NCBI GenBank assembly: GCA_017475805.1
Contig: JAFVEW010000288.1
Location: forward strand, 1-7,883
Source of the DNA: Synergistaceae bacterium
GTDB taxonomy: Bacteria; Synergistota; Synergistia; Synergistales; Aminobacteriaceae
DNA: 7,883 nucleotides
Direction: 5' to 3'
Below the pieces are notes generated by a model. It was not told the origin of the DNA. It ran no database searches and saw only the letters and a program-made list of their open reading frames with translations. The position numbers and the translations under genes were made by a program. This document shows positions 1-6,071 of this stretch, piece after piece (within the stretch, counting starts at the first letter, position 1; every line of letters starts with the position of its first letter).

Positions 1-2
1 AA

Positions 3-344
3 AATCTTGACTCGGCATTAAAGCGTGCGACGCCTATTCTTGATACAGAAGAATACAAAAACTCTCTCGAAAAAACGAGGCGAAAATATAATCCCGAAGC
101 AGGACTTTTGGATATTTTGCCGATTAATGTTTTAGGGAAAATTATGGGGCAATACTGGGGGCGTTTCGCGCCGTATTTTGATAATAAACCGTTTTTAACT
201 TACTGGAAAGATCGTTTTGATAAATTGCAATGGGTTAGGAATCCTGTCGTTCACGCTCACCCGGAATATTTGAAGAAAGAAGATATTGAAGAAGTCCAGG
301 CGATTTGCAGCGAGCTTAGTGATTGTCTTTCAAAAGGCAAATAA
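3..344 (+). CDS. C-terminal fragment of a HEPN-domain protein (Swt1-like), 5' end outside the window
   Basis: The frame is open from the left edge, so this is the last 113 residues of a longer protein. The first in-window start (TTG at 108) is probably not the real one, because the residues before it (NLDSALKRATPILDTEEYKN...) read as normal coding sequence. Residues 79-84 are RNPVVH, the R-x4-H signature of HEPN domains. It is followed by a PEYLKKEDIEEV stretch of the kind seen after that motif in Swt1-like HEPN proteins. Known HEPN domains are often metal-independent RNases in toxin-antitoxin, abortive-infection or RNA-processing proteins, with Arg and His as the active pair. Whether this one is catalytic, and what sits upstream of it, cannot be seen. 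No membrane segment is visible. It ends about 170 bp before a decayed insertion sequence and looks unrelated to the fatty-acid operon. The HEPN call is good on the motif; the subfamily is a guess. Confidence 0.6.
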   Translation, partial: NLDSALKRATPILDTEEYKNSLEKTRRKYNPEAGLLDILPINVLGKIMGQYWGRFAPYFDNKPFLTYWKDRFDKLQWVRNPVVHAHPEYLKKEDIEEVQAICSELSDCLSKGK

Positions 345-514
345 TATAACGAACAACGAAAAAATAGGCCGTTTTTTGGGTTTGCCAATAGTTTTGTGTA
401 ATTAATTTCATATCTTAAAAACTCGTTCAACCCAAAAAATGGCAAACTGATTTTGGGCCAATCCAAAATTTCTGACAGGCATAGTCCATTCTTTAGCGGT
501 TTTACTGAGTGTCA
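345..514. other. Non-coding spacer with inverted repeats
   Basis: No convincing gene lies here; the reverse-strand frame across it is a shadow of the HEPN gene. It contains a 14-bp inverted repeat (369-382 with 429-442, one G-T wobble) and a perfect 7-bp one (TCTGACA 471-477 with TGTCAGA 510-516). An A6/T6 pair around GGCC (361-379 region) follows the HEPN stop codon and might be a weak terminator, but the stem is almost all A-T. Confidence 0.5.
369..442. repeat. 14-bp inverted repeat with a 46-nt loop
   Basis: The arms are CCGTTTTTTGGGTT (369-382) and AACCCAAAAAATGG (429-442). They are complementary at 13 of 14 positions, and the odd pair is a G-T wobble. It lies downstream of the HEPN gene and just outside the insertion sequence. 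It could be a distant transcription terminator, the remains of a small mobile repeat, or chance in AT-rich DNA. Confidence 0.45.
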
Positions 515-538
515 GATATAGTCAAAGAACTTTAAAAA
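515..538 (+). repeat. Left terminal inverted repeat of the IS630-type element
   Basis: It matches the reverse complement of 1384-1407 over GATATAG, AAA and AACTT blocks plus an A-rich tail, with a few substitutions and one length difference. It overlaps the transposase stop codon at 522-524. Confidence 0.65.
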
Positions 539-1367
539 TTGAACAAGAAGCATCATCAAATTTTTGAAAATATGGAACTGAATCAGCTAATTTTTTCTTT
601 TCTTGAGCCGATTTCAAAAATGTTCCATCGGATTTAATTCGGGGGAATACGGCGGTAGAAATATTATTTTTATTCCGTATTTCTTGGCTATATCATTAAG
701 ACGGTTTTTGCGATGAAATGAAGCATTATCCATTACTACAACTGTTCCTTGTTTTAGTAACGGTATAAGGTGTTTTTTCAAACTACGCTTCAAAAAACTG
801 AAAGTGCATCATTCCTTTATACTATAGTGGGGCTAATATTCGATTATTTTTTTGCGCTGCTACTATATTTGTCCTTTCAAATTTATGTCCATAAACTTTT
901 CCGTAGACTCTTGCTCCTTTTAGGTGAATGAGCATATTTACGCGATAAACACTTATCTATGCCGGTTTCATCAATATAGGCAATTTTTTCTTGGGAAACA
1001 TTTTTGATTTTTTCAAGGTATTCCTTTACTTTTTGAGGGTCTTGCTCATAATAACGCGTGGTCTTTTTTTCGCGTTATATTCAACTTTCTTAGGGATTTT
1101 CGTATAGCTGTTGAAGGACACCGAACATAACAGCAATTTCACTCAAATAAGCTTCAGGATTAGCCTTAACATATTCTTTTAATTTCTCTGGGTCTATTTT
1201 CTTGAACGGCCGCCTTATAGGATGTTTTTTAAGTTCCCTTCTTTAACTGATTTTCCAATTATATATTGTCGTTACCGAAACTCTAAAAACTGTTCTAGTC
1301 TGTGCTAACGTGTGCCCCTCATGCCAATATTCCAAAGTTCTTTTTCTATATTTTCATCGTATGCCAT
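522..1367 (-). pseudogene. IS630-family DDE transposase, broken by several frameshifts and stops
   Basis: Read on the minus strand from ATG at 1367, fragments in shifting frames give a full-length IS630-type transposase of about 280 residues. In order they are MAYDENI and TLEYWHEGHTLAQTRTVF (helix-turn-helix region), KKIDPEKLKEYVKANPEAYL, EQDPQKVKEYLEKIKNVSQ, YIDETGIDKC (first catalytic Asp, near 961-980), VVVMDNASFHRKN (second Asp, near 709-740) and PPYSPELNPMEHF (catalytic Glu, near 620-650). The end reads PYFQKFDDASCSIFKVL. I count about five frameshifts (near the N-terminus, around 1230, near 1110, near 915, and at an extra A in the A-run near 775). There are in-frame stops where Gln or Trp is expected: CTA-TAG-TAT, GAAGCG-TAG, and CATTTT-TGA in place of the usual HFW. 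It cannot encode an active protein. The decay suggests an old insertion. Confidence 0.85.
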
Positions 1368-1383
1368 AATTTTACATTGTATA

Positions 1384-1407
1384 TTTTTTAAGTTTTTTAG
1401 CTATATC
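1384..1407 (-). repeat. Right terminal inverted repeat of the IS630-type element
   Basis: Read on the minus strand it starts GATATAGCTAAAAAACTT, the partner of the left end at 515-538. It lies 17-40 bp upstream of the transposase start on the transposase strand, as expected for a single-gene IS630 element. Confidence 0.65.
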
Positions 1408-1437
1408 ACCAATAACGTTTATTTAAAAATTTTCTTA

Positions 1438-1466
1438 TTGACTTATAGCCACTCTGTGAATATACT
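1438..1466 (+). promoter_or_regulatory. Sigma-70-type promoter of the fatty-acid operon
   Basis: TTGACT (1438-1443) and TATACT (1461-1466) are separated by exactly 17 bp, each one base from the housekeeping consensus. Transcription would start near 1473, giving a leader of about 30 nt before the fapR GTG and placing the FapR operator about 20 bp into the transcript. It is the only strong promoter I found in the window. Confidence 0.75.
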
Positions 1467-1492
1467 TTGCAAAAATTTTTTATAACGAGGTA

Positions 1493-1509
1493 TTAGTAGC
1501 AGGTGCTAA
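1493..1509 (+). promoter_or_regulatory. FapR-type operator overlapping the fapR start codon
   Basis: TTAGTAGCAGGTGCTAA is a 17-bp palindrome centred on 1501, with six of eight positions pairing exactly, one G-T pair and one mismatch. It fits the TTAGTA-N5-TACTAA pattern known for FapR operators in Bacillales. It starts about 20 bp downstream of the predicted transcription start and includes the GTG start codon at 1503. FapR bound here would block its own operon, and malonyl-CoA would release it. Family knowledge supports the role; binding is inferred. Confidence 0.75.
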
Positions 1510-2054
1510 AAAATCGAAAAACACGGCAGGACAAATTATTAAAAATAATTTCTTCTAATCCTATGATAACAGATAACGAACTGGCGCAGCGTCTTGATGT
1601 CAGCGTCGGCACTATTCGTCTTGACCGCGCATTGATGGGCGTACCTGAGCTTCGTGAAAGAATTAAAACAATGGCCGAAGCAGCCGTCAGCAAATTGCAG
1701 TCTCTAAGTCCTTCTGAAGTAATCGGCGAGCTTTTAGAGCTTGAGCCTGATAGATTAGCGTTGTCAATTCTGCGAACTGCTAAAGATATGGCTTTTCGAT
1801 TTACTGACATAGTGAGCGATAATTATATTTATGCTCAGGCCGGATCTATAGCGGTCGCTGCTATAAATGCCGCAAAAGTTATAATAGACTCCATGCGAGG
1901 CGAATACAAAGGTCATGCCCGTGTCGGAGATATTTTAATAGCGCGTGCAAAAGTCGGCGTAAATCATGACGGCAAAAAAATTGTAAGCGTTCACACAAAA
2001 GTCGGCGACAAAGAAATTTTCGTAGGACGTTTTATTATTAAAATCTTAGATTAA
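1503..2054 (+). CDS. fapR: FapR, malonyl-CoA-sensing repressor of fatty-acid and phospholipid synthesis genes
   Basis: This 183-residue protein (Bacillus FapR is about 188) has an N-terminal winged helix-turn-helix: TDNELAQRLDVSVGTIRLDR at 23-42, followed by PELRERIK at 48-55, almost the same wording as in known FapR proteins. A linker leads to a hot-dog thioesterase-like domain from about residue 95 (YIYAQAGSIAVAAINAAKV, then RVGDILIARAKV and VGDKEIFVGRF near the end). In characterised FapR that domain binds malonyl-CoA and releases DNA. The start is GTG at 1503, with a GAGG site at 1487-1490; the Met further in would remove the first helix of the DNA-binding domain. It is the first gene of the operon, 15 bp before plsX, with its own operator over its start codon. 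Most characterised FapR proteins are from Bacillota, so the taxon is worth fixing. Confidence 0.92.
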   Translation: MLKNRKTRQDKLLKIISSNPMITDNELAQRLDVSVGTIRLDRALMGVPELRERIKTMAEAAVSKLQSLSPSEVIGELLELEPDRLALSILRTAKDMAFRFTDIVSDNYIYAQAGSIAVAAINAAKVIIDSMRGEYKGHARVGDILIARAKVGVNHDGKKIVSVHTKVGDKEIFVGRFIIKILD

Positions 2055-2060
2055 GGCAGG

Positions 2061-2077
2061 TGAAAAATTTTGAGCGA
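2061..2077 (+). promoter_or_regulatory. plsX translation start context shared with fabF
   Basis: TGAAAAATTTTGAGCGA lies directly after the Shine-Dalgarno-like GGCAGG and contains the TTG start (2070-2072). The same 17 bases occur at 6468-6484 around the fabF start. With GGCAGGTG at 2055-2062 the spacing to TTG is about 7 nt, which decides the TTG start. Confidence 0.6.
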
Positions 2078-3059
2078 GAAAAATATCGTTATTGCACTTG
2101 ACGCTATGGGCGGCGACCATGCACCTAAAGAAATTTGCGCAGGAGCTTTGAGAGCCGTTGAAACTTATGATGATATTGAAATCGTTTTGACGGGCGACAA
2201 AGAAAAAATTAAATCTTGCGGCGTTAATCATTCACGTATCCATATCGAACATGCAAGCGAAATAATTGACCCTGACGAACACCCAGCTAATGCCATTAGG
2301 AAAAAGAAAAATTCAAGTTTAAGAATAGCTATGGAAATGGTTAAGCGAGGCGACGCTCAAGGCCTCGTTTCAGCAGGAAGCACGGGAGCAATCGTTGCGG
2401 GCGGAGTTCTTGTTGTCGGACGTTTGCCAGGCGTTGACAGACCTGCTCTCGGTGTTCCGATACCGTCGGTCGAAAAAGTTTCATTAATGCTTGACGTAGG
2501 GGCGACTGTTCGCTGTACTCCTAAAAATCTTCTGCAATTTGCTTTGATGGGCGAATTATATTCAAAGAAAATTTTGAAAGTCGAAAATCCTGAAATAAAA
2601 TTATTATCAAACGGCACAGAAGAAATTAAAGGCGATGATACAGTCTTAGGAGCTCGCGAATTAATCGAGCAGCATGGAAATATAAATTTCTGCGGCTATA
2701 TCGAAGGCAATGAAGTTGTCGCCGGACATGCTGACGTTATCGTTTGCGACGGTTTCAACGGCAATATCGCGCTAAAACTCGGTGAAGGAATAATGCAAAG
2801 TTTGAAATCGTTATTGACCGACGAAGTTAAAAAATCTTTCATGGCTAAGGCCGGAATGCTTTTAATGGCTCCAGTCGTAAAAAAATTATGGAAGAGATTT
2901 AATTACGAACAATACGGCGGTTCACCTTTGTTAGGCGTAAAGGGAGCTGTGATTAAAGCTCACGGACGTTCAAAATCTCCGGCTATTTTAAGCGCAGTAT
3001 CAGTCGCAAGGAATTTTATAATTGAGAAAGTCAACGACCAGTTAGAAATAAGAGAATAA
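2070..3059 (+). CDS. plsX: PlsX, phosphate acyltransferase (acyl-ACP to acyl-phosphate)
   Basis: PlsX converts acyl-ACP and inorganic phosphate to acyl-phosphate, the donor that PlsY uses to acylate glycerol-3-phosphate. It is a peripheral membrane enzyme that links fatty-acid and phospholipid synthesis. The 329-residue length is normal (B. subtilis 333). Family motifs are DAMGGDHAPK at 11-20, SAGSTGA at 101-107, LDVGA at 141-145, VCDGFNGNIALK at 225-236 and GGSPLLGVKG at 283-292 followed by AHGRSKS. DVGATVRC at 142-149 differs slightly from the common DVGANVDC form. Translation starts at TTG 2070, which puts the DAMGGD motif at the usual distance from the N-terminus. It lies 15 bp after fapR and 24 bp before fabK, clearly in the same operon and probably under the FapR operator. 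In many bacteria fabH follows plsX; here fabK takes that place. Confidence 0.96.
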   Translation: MSEKNIVIALDAMGGDHAPKEICAGALRAVETYDDIEIVLTGDKEKIKSCGVNHSRIHIEHASEIIDPDEHPANAIRKKKNSSLRIAMEMVKRGDAQGLVSAGSTGAIVAGGVLVVGRLPGVDRPALGVPIPSVEKVSLMLDVGATVRCTPKNLLQFALMGELYSKKILKVENPEIKLLSNGTEEIKGDDTVLGARELIEQHGNINFCGYIEGNEVVAGHADVIVCDGFNGNIALKLGEGIMQSLKSLLTDEVKKSFMAKAGMLLMAPVVKKLWKRFNYEQYGGSPLLGVKGAVIKAHGRSKSPAILSAVSVARNFIIEKVNDQLEIRE

Positions 3060-3083
3060 AGAACAGGGAGTGATTTAATAAAA

Positions 3084-4031
3084 ATGTTGTTAAGAGAAGA
3101 TAATAGAATTTGCAAATTACTCGGAACGAAATATCCTTTAATTCAAGGCGGAATGGCATGGGTAGCAAACGCTGAATTAGCTTCGGCCGTCAGCAACGCA
3201 GGAGGCTTAGGAATAATCGCAGCAGCAGCAACTCCGCCTGATATTTTGGAGCAGGAAATAATCAAAGCTAAAAAATTAATCGAACCCGGCCGTCCTTTCG
3301 GGCTTAATATAATGTTGATGTCCCCGACTGCTGAAAGTGCTTTAGAAATCGCTTTGAAGCAAAAAGTTCCAGTCGTTACGACAGGAGCAGGAAGTCCTGG
3401 AAAATTTCTTGAAAAATTAAAGCCCGCTGGAACAATCGTAATTCCTGTAGTAGCTTCAGTAGCTCAGGCTAAACGAGTAGAAAAGCAAGGAGCAGACGCT
3501 GTCGTAGCTGAAGGCATGGAAGCAGGCGGACATATCGGCGAACTTACAACAATGGTCTTAACGCCTCAAATCTCGCAGGCTGTAAAAATTCCTGTAATTT
3601 GCGCAGGCGGAGTAGCTGACGGTCGCGGAGTTGTTGCGGCATTTGCTCTCGGTGCAGAAGGCGTCCAAGTCGGAACAAGATTTATTTGCTGTGAAGAATG
3701 CACTGTTCATGCGAATTATAAGCAGGCTGTAATAGACGCCCGCGACAGAAGCACGGCAATAACAGGACAGTCTTTAGGGCACCCGGTGAGATGTCTTAGA
3801 AACAAATTAACGGCTGAATTTGAAAAACTCGAAGCTGCTCAAGCTCCCGCAAGTGAAATCGAAGCATTAGGAACAGGAAAGTTACGCGCCGCTGTTGTCG
3901 ACGGTGATACTGACTGGGGCTCATTAATGGCTGGCCAAAGCGCGGCAATGGTCAACGATATTCTTCCGGCTAAGACGATTATCGAAAATATGTTCGCCGA
4001 AGCTGAAAAAATCGTTCAGAGAATACAATAA
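3084..4031 (+). CDS. fabK: FabK, FMN-dependent enoyl-ACP reductase II
   Basis: FabK performs the last reduction of each elongation cycle, trans-2-enoyl-ACP to acyl-ACP, with FMN and NAD(P)H. It belongs to the 2-nitropropane dioxygenase / nitronate monooxygenase TIM-barrel superfamily and is unrelated to FabI. The 315 residues contain QGGMAWVA at 21-28, GGLGII at 40-45, TTGAGSP at 99-105, AEGMEAGGHIG at 142-152 (the His at 150 aligns with the catalytic His of pneumococcal FabK), CAGGVADGRG at 173-182 and VQVGTRF at 194-200. These match FabK more closely than true nitronate monooxygenases, and the fatty-acid operon supports that. ATG at 3084 follows GGGAGTGA (3065-3072) at a slightly long spacing of 11 nt. 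A 9-bp A/T-rich inverted repeat (4003-4011 with 4034-4042) spans its 3' end. FabK enzymes are naturally tolerant of triclosan. Confidence 0.93.
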   Translation: MLLREDNRICKLLGTKYPLIQGGMAWVANAELASAVSNAGGLGIIAAAATPPDILEQEIIKAKKLIEPGRPFGLNIMLMSPTAESALEIALKQKVPVVTTGAGSPGKFLEKLKPAGTIVIPVVASVAQAKRVEKQGADAVVAEGMEAGGHIGELTTMVLTPQISQAVKIPVICAGGVADGRGVVAAFALGAEGVQVGTRFICCEECTVHANYKQAVIDARDRSTAITGQSLGHPVRCLRNKLTAEFEKLEAAQAPASEIEALGTGKLRAAVVDGDTDWGSLMAGQSAAMVNDILPAKTIIENMFAEAEKIVQRIQ

Positions 4032-4058
4032 TTTTTTTTCAGAAAGGAAGTTATATTC

Positions 4059-4313
4059 ATGAGTATGTTCGACGAGAGAAGTTTATCTGAGCAAGGCGAC
4101 CCGATGTTCAAACATAATTTTGACGTCATGCACGCCGGCGGTATAGGAAGAGCTAATGACAGTTCTCAAGCTTCAAGCATGTCTTATAAACCGGGCGGAC
4201 AGTTCAATGACTTAACGAAGCAAAATTTAAGCTACGGATACAGCTATAATTTGCAAAATTCTCCGAGTCAGCCAGAGCAGCCCAAGACCGCAAAAGTTCA
4301 AAGAGGTTATTAA
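4059..4313 (+). CDS. Small uncharacterised protein between fabK and fabD
   Basis: I do not recognise this 84-residue protein. It has a good start: ATG at 4059 with AAAGGAAG at 4043-4050. It is polar and low in complexity, with 12 Ser, 8 Gln, five Tyr and no Cys or Trp. The N-terminal third (MSMFDERSLSEQGDPMFKHN) is mixed and may fold. The middle is Gly/Ser-rich, residues 57-67 read LSYGYSYNLQN, and the tail is Pro/Gln-rich, ending KVQRGY. There is no signal peptide, membrane span, nucleotide-binding motif or cysteine pair, so it is probably a partly disordered cytoplasmic protein. It sits 27 bp after fabK and 38 bp before fabD on the same strand, so it should be co-transcribed. Synonymous codon choice looks like its neighbours, arguing for a real gene. 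A role in fatty-acid synthesis is only inferred from position. Confidence 0.7.
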   Translation: MSMFDERSLSEQGDPMFKHNFDVMHAGGIGRANDSSQASSMSYKPGGQFNDLTKQNLSYGYSYNLQNSPSQPEQPKTAKVQRGY

Positions 4314-4322
4314 AAAAGCAAG

Positions 4323-4350
4323 TAGGAATTAGGAGTTAGGAAGTAAAAAG
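4323..4350 (+). repeat. Four 7-bp TAGGAGT-type repeats forming the fabD leader
   Basis: TAGGAAT, TAGGAGT, TAGGAAG and TAAAAAG follow one another without gaps, directly before the fabD ATG at 4352. The third unit supplies a Shine-Dalgarno-like AGGAAG about 9 nt from the start. The 12-mer AGGAGTTAGGAA (4331-4342) recurs exactly at 5289-5300 before fabG. Confidence 0.7.
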
Positions 4351-4351
4351 T

Positions 4352-5308
4352 ATGAGTGAAAATAAATACGCTTTATGTTTTCCCGGTCAAGGTTCACAGT
4401 CAATCGGAATGGGCAAAGAAATTTACGAGGCTTTTCACGCCGCTAAAGATGTCTTTGACGAAGCCGACGACGCTTTGAATTTTCATTTGACTGATTTAAT
4501 TTTCAACGGCGACGAAAAAGAATTAACTTTAACTAAAAATTCTCAGCCCGCGATAATGACTGTGAGCATTGCTGCGTTAAGAGTTTTAATTAACGAAATG
4601 AAAGCTAATATTAATCCGGCTTGCTGTGCAGGTCATAGCTTAGGCGAATACACAGCTCTTGCGGCCTCTGAAGTTCTTTCTTTTAGGGACGCCGTTCAGC
4701 TTGTTCATAAACGCGGAATTTTTATGCAGGAAGCAGTCCCCGAAGGTCAGGGAGCTATGGCGGCTATGCTCGGTCTTGACGAAGACGGAGTTAAAAAACT
4801 TTGCGATGATTTAGCTCCGAACGGTGAAATTCAGCCCGCTAACTTTAATTCACCCGGCCAAGTCGTAATTTCAGGCTTAAATGAATTTATTGATAAAGCG
4901 ATCGAAAATGCTAAGACTTACGGAGCTAAAAAAGGCGTTAAATTAAATGTCTCTGCGCCGTTTCATAGCGTTTATATGAAGCCCGCCGCTGAAAAGTTAA
5001 AAGAAGAATTTGAAAAAATTTCATGGAACGAAGCAAAATTTGATATTATTGCTAACGTCAGCGCAAAGCCCGTTAAAAATCCTGACGAAATTCGCAGCTC
5101 TCTTTATCGTCAGACTTTTAGCCCTGTTTTATGGCAGCAAAGCGTTGCTTATATGGCCGACACTTTAGGAATTAATAATTATTTCGAGATCGGAGCAGGC
5201 GAAGTTCTTTCGGGATTAATTAAGAGATGTAAGAAAGGCACGAATTTATTTTCAGGAGCAACGCCGGAAAAATTAGAGAAAATTTGCGAGGAGTTAGGAA
5301 AATGTTAG
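4352..5308 (+). CDS. fabD: FabD, malonyl-CoA:ACP transacylase
   Basis: FabD moves malonate from CoA to the phosphopantetheine arm of AcpP, supplying the extender unit for FabF. The 318-residue length is close to E. coli FabD (309). Landmarks are FPGQGSQ at 10-16 (oxyanion-hole Gln13), GHSLGE at 94-99 with nucleophile Ser96, Arg121 (HKRGIFMQ) for the malonyl carboxylate, NFNSPGQVVISG at 164-175, the catalytic His205 in APFHS, and Gln254. All expected active-site residues are present. ATG at 4352 follows the TAGGAGT-type repeats. Its stop codon overlaps the fabG start by 7 bp, and its last codons carry the fabG ribosome-binding site, so fabG is likely translationally coupled. The neighbouring fab genes fit the role. 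Confidence 0.97.
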   Translation: MSENKYALCFPGQGSQSIGMGKEIYEAFHAAKDVFDEADDALNFHLTDLIFNGDEKELTLTKNSQPAIMTVSIAALRVLINEMKANINPACCAGHSLGEYTALAASEVLSFRDAVQLVHKRGIFMQEAVPEGQGAMAAMLGLDEDGVKKLCDDLAPNGEIQPANFNSPGQVVISGLNEFIDKAIENAKTYGAKKGVKLNVSAPFHSVYMKPAAEKLKEEFEKISWNEAKFDIIANVSAKPVKNPDEIRSSLYRQTFSPVLWQQSVAYMADTLGINNYFEIGAGEVLSGLIKRCKKGTNLFSGATPEKLEKICEELGKC

Positions 5309-6036
5309 CACTCGTTACGGGAGCTTCAAGAGGTATCGGACGCGCTATCGCTCTTGAGCTTGCTAAAAATAATTTTAATGTCGCAATAAATTTTAATAAC
5401 AGTGAAGAGCCTGCTAAAAGTCTTCGCGACGAAATAAAAACGCTCGGCGTTAAAGCTGAAATTTTCAAAGCTGATGTCAGCGATTATAATCAAGTTTCAG
5501 AGCTTTTTAAGAATATTAAAGAATATTTTAATGAATCTGTCAGCGTTCTTGTTAATAATGCAGGCGTTACTCGCGACACTTTATTAATGCGAATGAAAAA
5601 TGAAGACTGGCAAACAGTCATTAACACTAATCTCAACGCTGCTTTCTATTGCACTCGTGAGGCTATTCGCGATATGGCTAAGGCTCGCTATGGACGAATT
5701 ATTAATATTGCGTCTGTCGTAGGTTTAACAGGCAACGCAGGCCAAGCTAATTACGCTGCTTCTAAAGCTGGTATAATCGGCTTCACTAAGTCAATAGCCC
5801 GTGAATATGCTAATCGCGGAATAACTGCAAACGCAATCGCACCAGGCTTTATTGAAACGGATATGACGGAAATCTTAAAGCCCGAAGTTAAAGAGGGTAT
5901 ATTAAAATCAATTCCCGTAGGTTCAATAGGGAAGCCTGAAGACGTCGCTAAGGCCGTGTTATTTTTTGCAGGCGAAACAAGCTCATATATCACCGGGCAA
6001 GTTTTAGCAGTTGACGGCGGAATGACAATGATTTAA
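5302..6036 (+). CDS. fabG: FabG, 3-oxoacyl-ACP reductase
   Basis: FabG reduces 3-ketoacyl-ACP to (R)-3-hydroxyacyl-ACP with NADPH. It is a classical short-chain dehydrogenase/reductase, 244 residues long like E. coli FabG. The Rossmann motif TGASRGIG is at 6-13, NNAG at 85-88, the active-site Asn at 110, Ser at 138 (IASVVG) and YAASK at 151-155 with catalytic Tyr151 and Lys155. PGFIETDM at 181-188 is the usual substrate-loop segment, and VDGGMTM is near the end. An in-frame TTG at 5284 would add six residues, but ATG at 5302 is preferred: it sits 8 nt after GAGGAG (5288-5293) and starts the protein at the normal MLALVTGASRG. It overlaps fabD by 7 bp and is followed 51 bp later by acpP. Confidence 0.96.
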   Translation: MLALVTGASRGIGRAIALELAKNNFNVAINFNNSEEPAKSLRDEIKTLGVKAEIFKADVSDYNQVSELFKNIKEYFNESVSVLVNNAGVTRDTLLMRMKNEDWQTVINTNLNAAFYCTREAIRDMAKARYGRIINIASVVGLTGNAGQANYAASKAGIIGFTKSIAREYANRGITANAIAPGFIETDMTEILKPEVKEGILKSIPVGSIGKPEDVAKAVLFFAGETSSYITGQVLAVDGGMTMI

Positions 6037-6071
6037 GCTATTACGAGAATTTTTTAAGCGACTATCTCATA

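Larger units (their letters stand above)
515..1407 (-). mobile_element. Degenerate IS630-family insertion sequence, about 890 bp
   Basis: Two imperfect terminal inverted repeats bound a broken IS630-type transposase gene. The left end (515-538) reads GATATAGTCAAAGAACTT; the right end read on the minus strand (1407-1384) begins GATATAGCTAAAAAACTT. Both ends contain TATA, consistent with the TA target duplication known for the IS630/Tc1-mariner group, though the exact first base is ambiguous by two positions. The transposase stop codon lies inside the left repeat, a compact arrangement. The right end is about 30 bp from the -35 box of the fatty-acid operon. The copy must be immobile on its own. 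Confidence 0.8.

Noticed and set aside
257..466. Reverse-strand 69-residue open frame
   Set aside because: It is largely the antisense of the HEPN gene and its downstream spacer, with no start signal and no family resemblance. It is a shadow frame.
1493..1810. Reverse-strand 105-residue frame opposite fapR
   Set aside because: The forward strand carries a clear FapR with its promoter and operator; the reverse product is Ser/Arg-rich without motifs.
2357..2617. Reverse-strand frame opposite plsX
   Set aside because: It is antisense to highly conserved PlsX codons and rich in Thr/Pro/Arg, typical of a shadow; no ribosome-binding site.
4003..4042. 9-bp inverted repeat CTGAAAAAA / TTTTTTCAG at the fabK end as a terminator
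   Set aside because: The stem is mostly A-T, its T run is inside the arm rather than after it, and genes downstream are clearly in the same operon. It may have minor folding effects only.
5284..5301. TTG at 5284 as the fabG start
   Set aside because: It would place the Shine-Dalgarno GAGGAG inside the coding sequence and add MRGVRK ahead of the normal FabG N-terminus; ATG at 5302 is well placed.
5220..5993. Reverse-strand frames opposite fabD, fabG
   Set aside because: They are complements of conserved enzyme sequence with no independent support.
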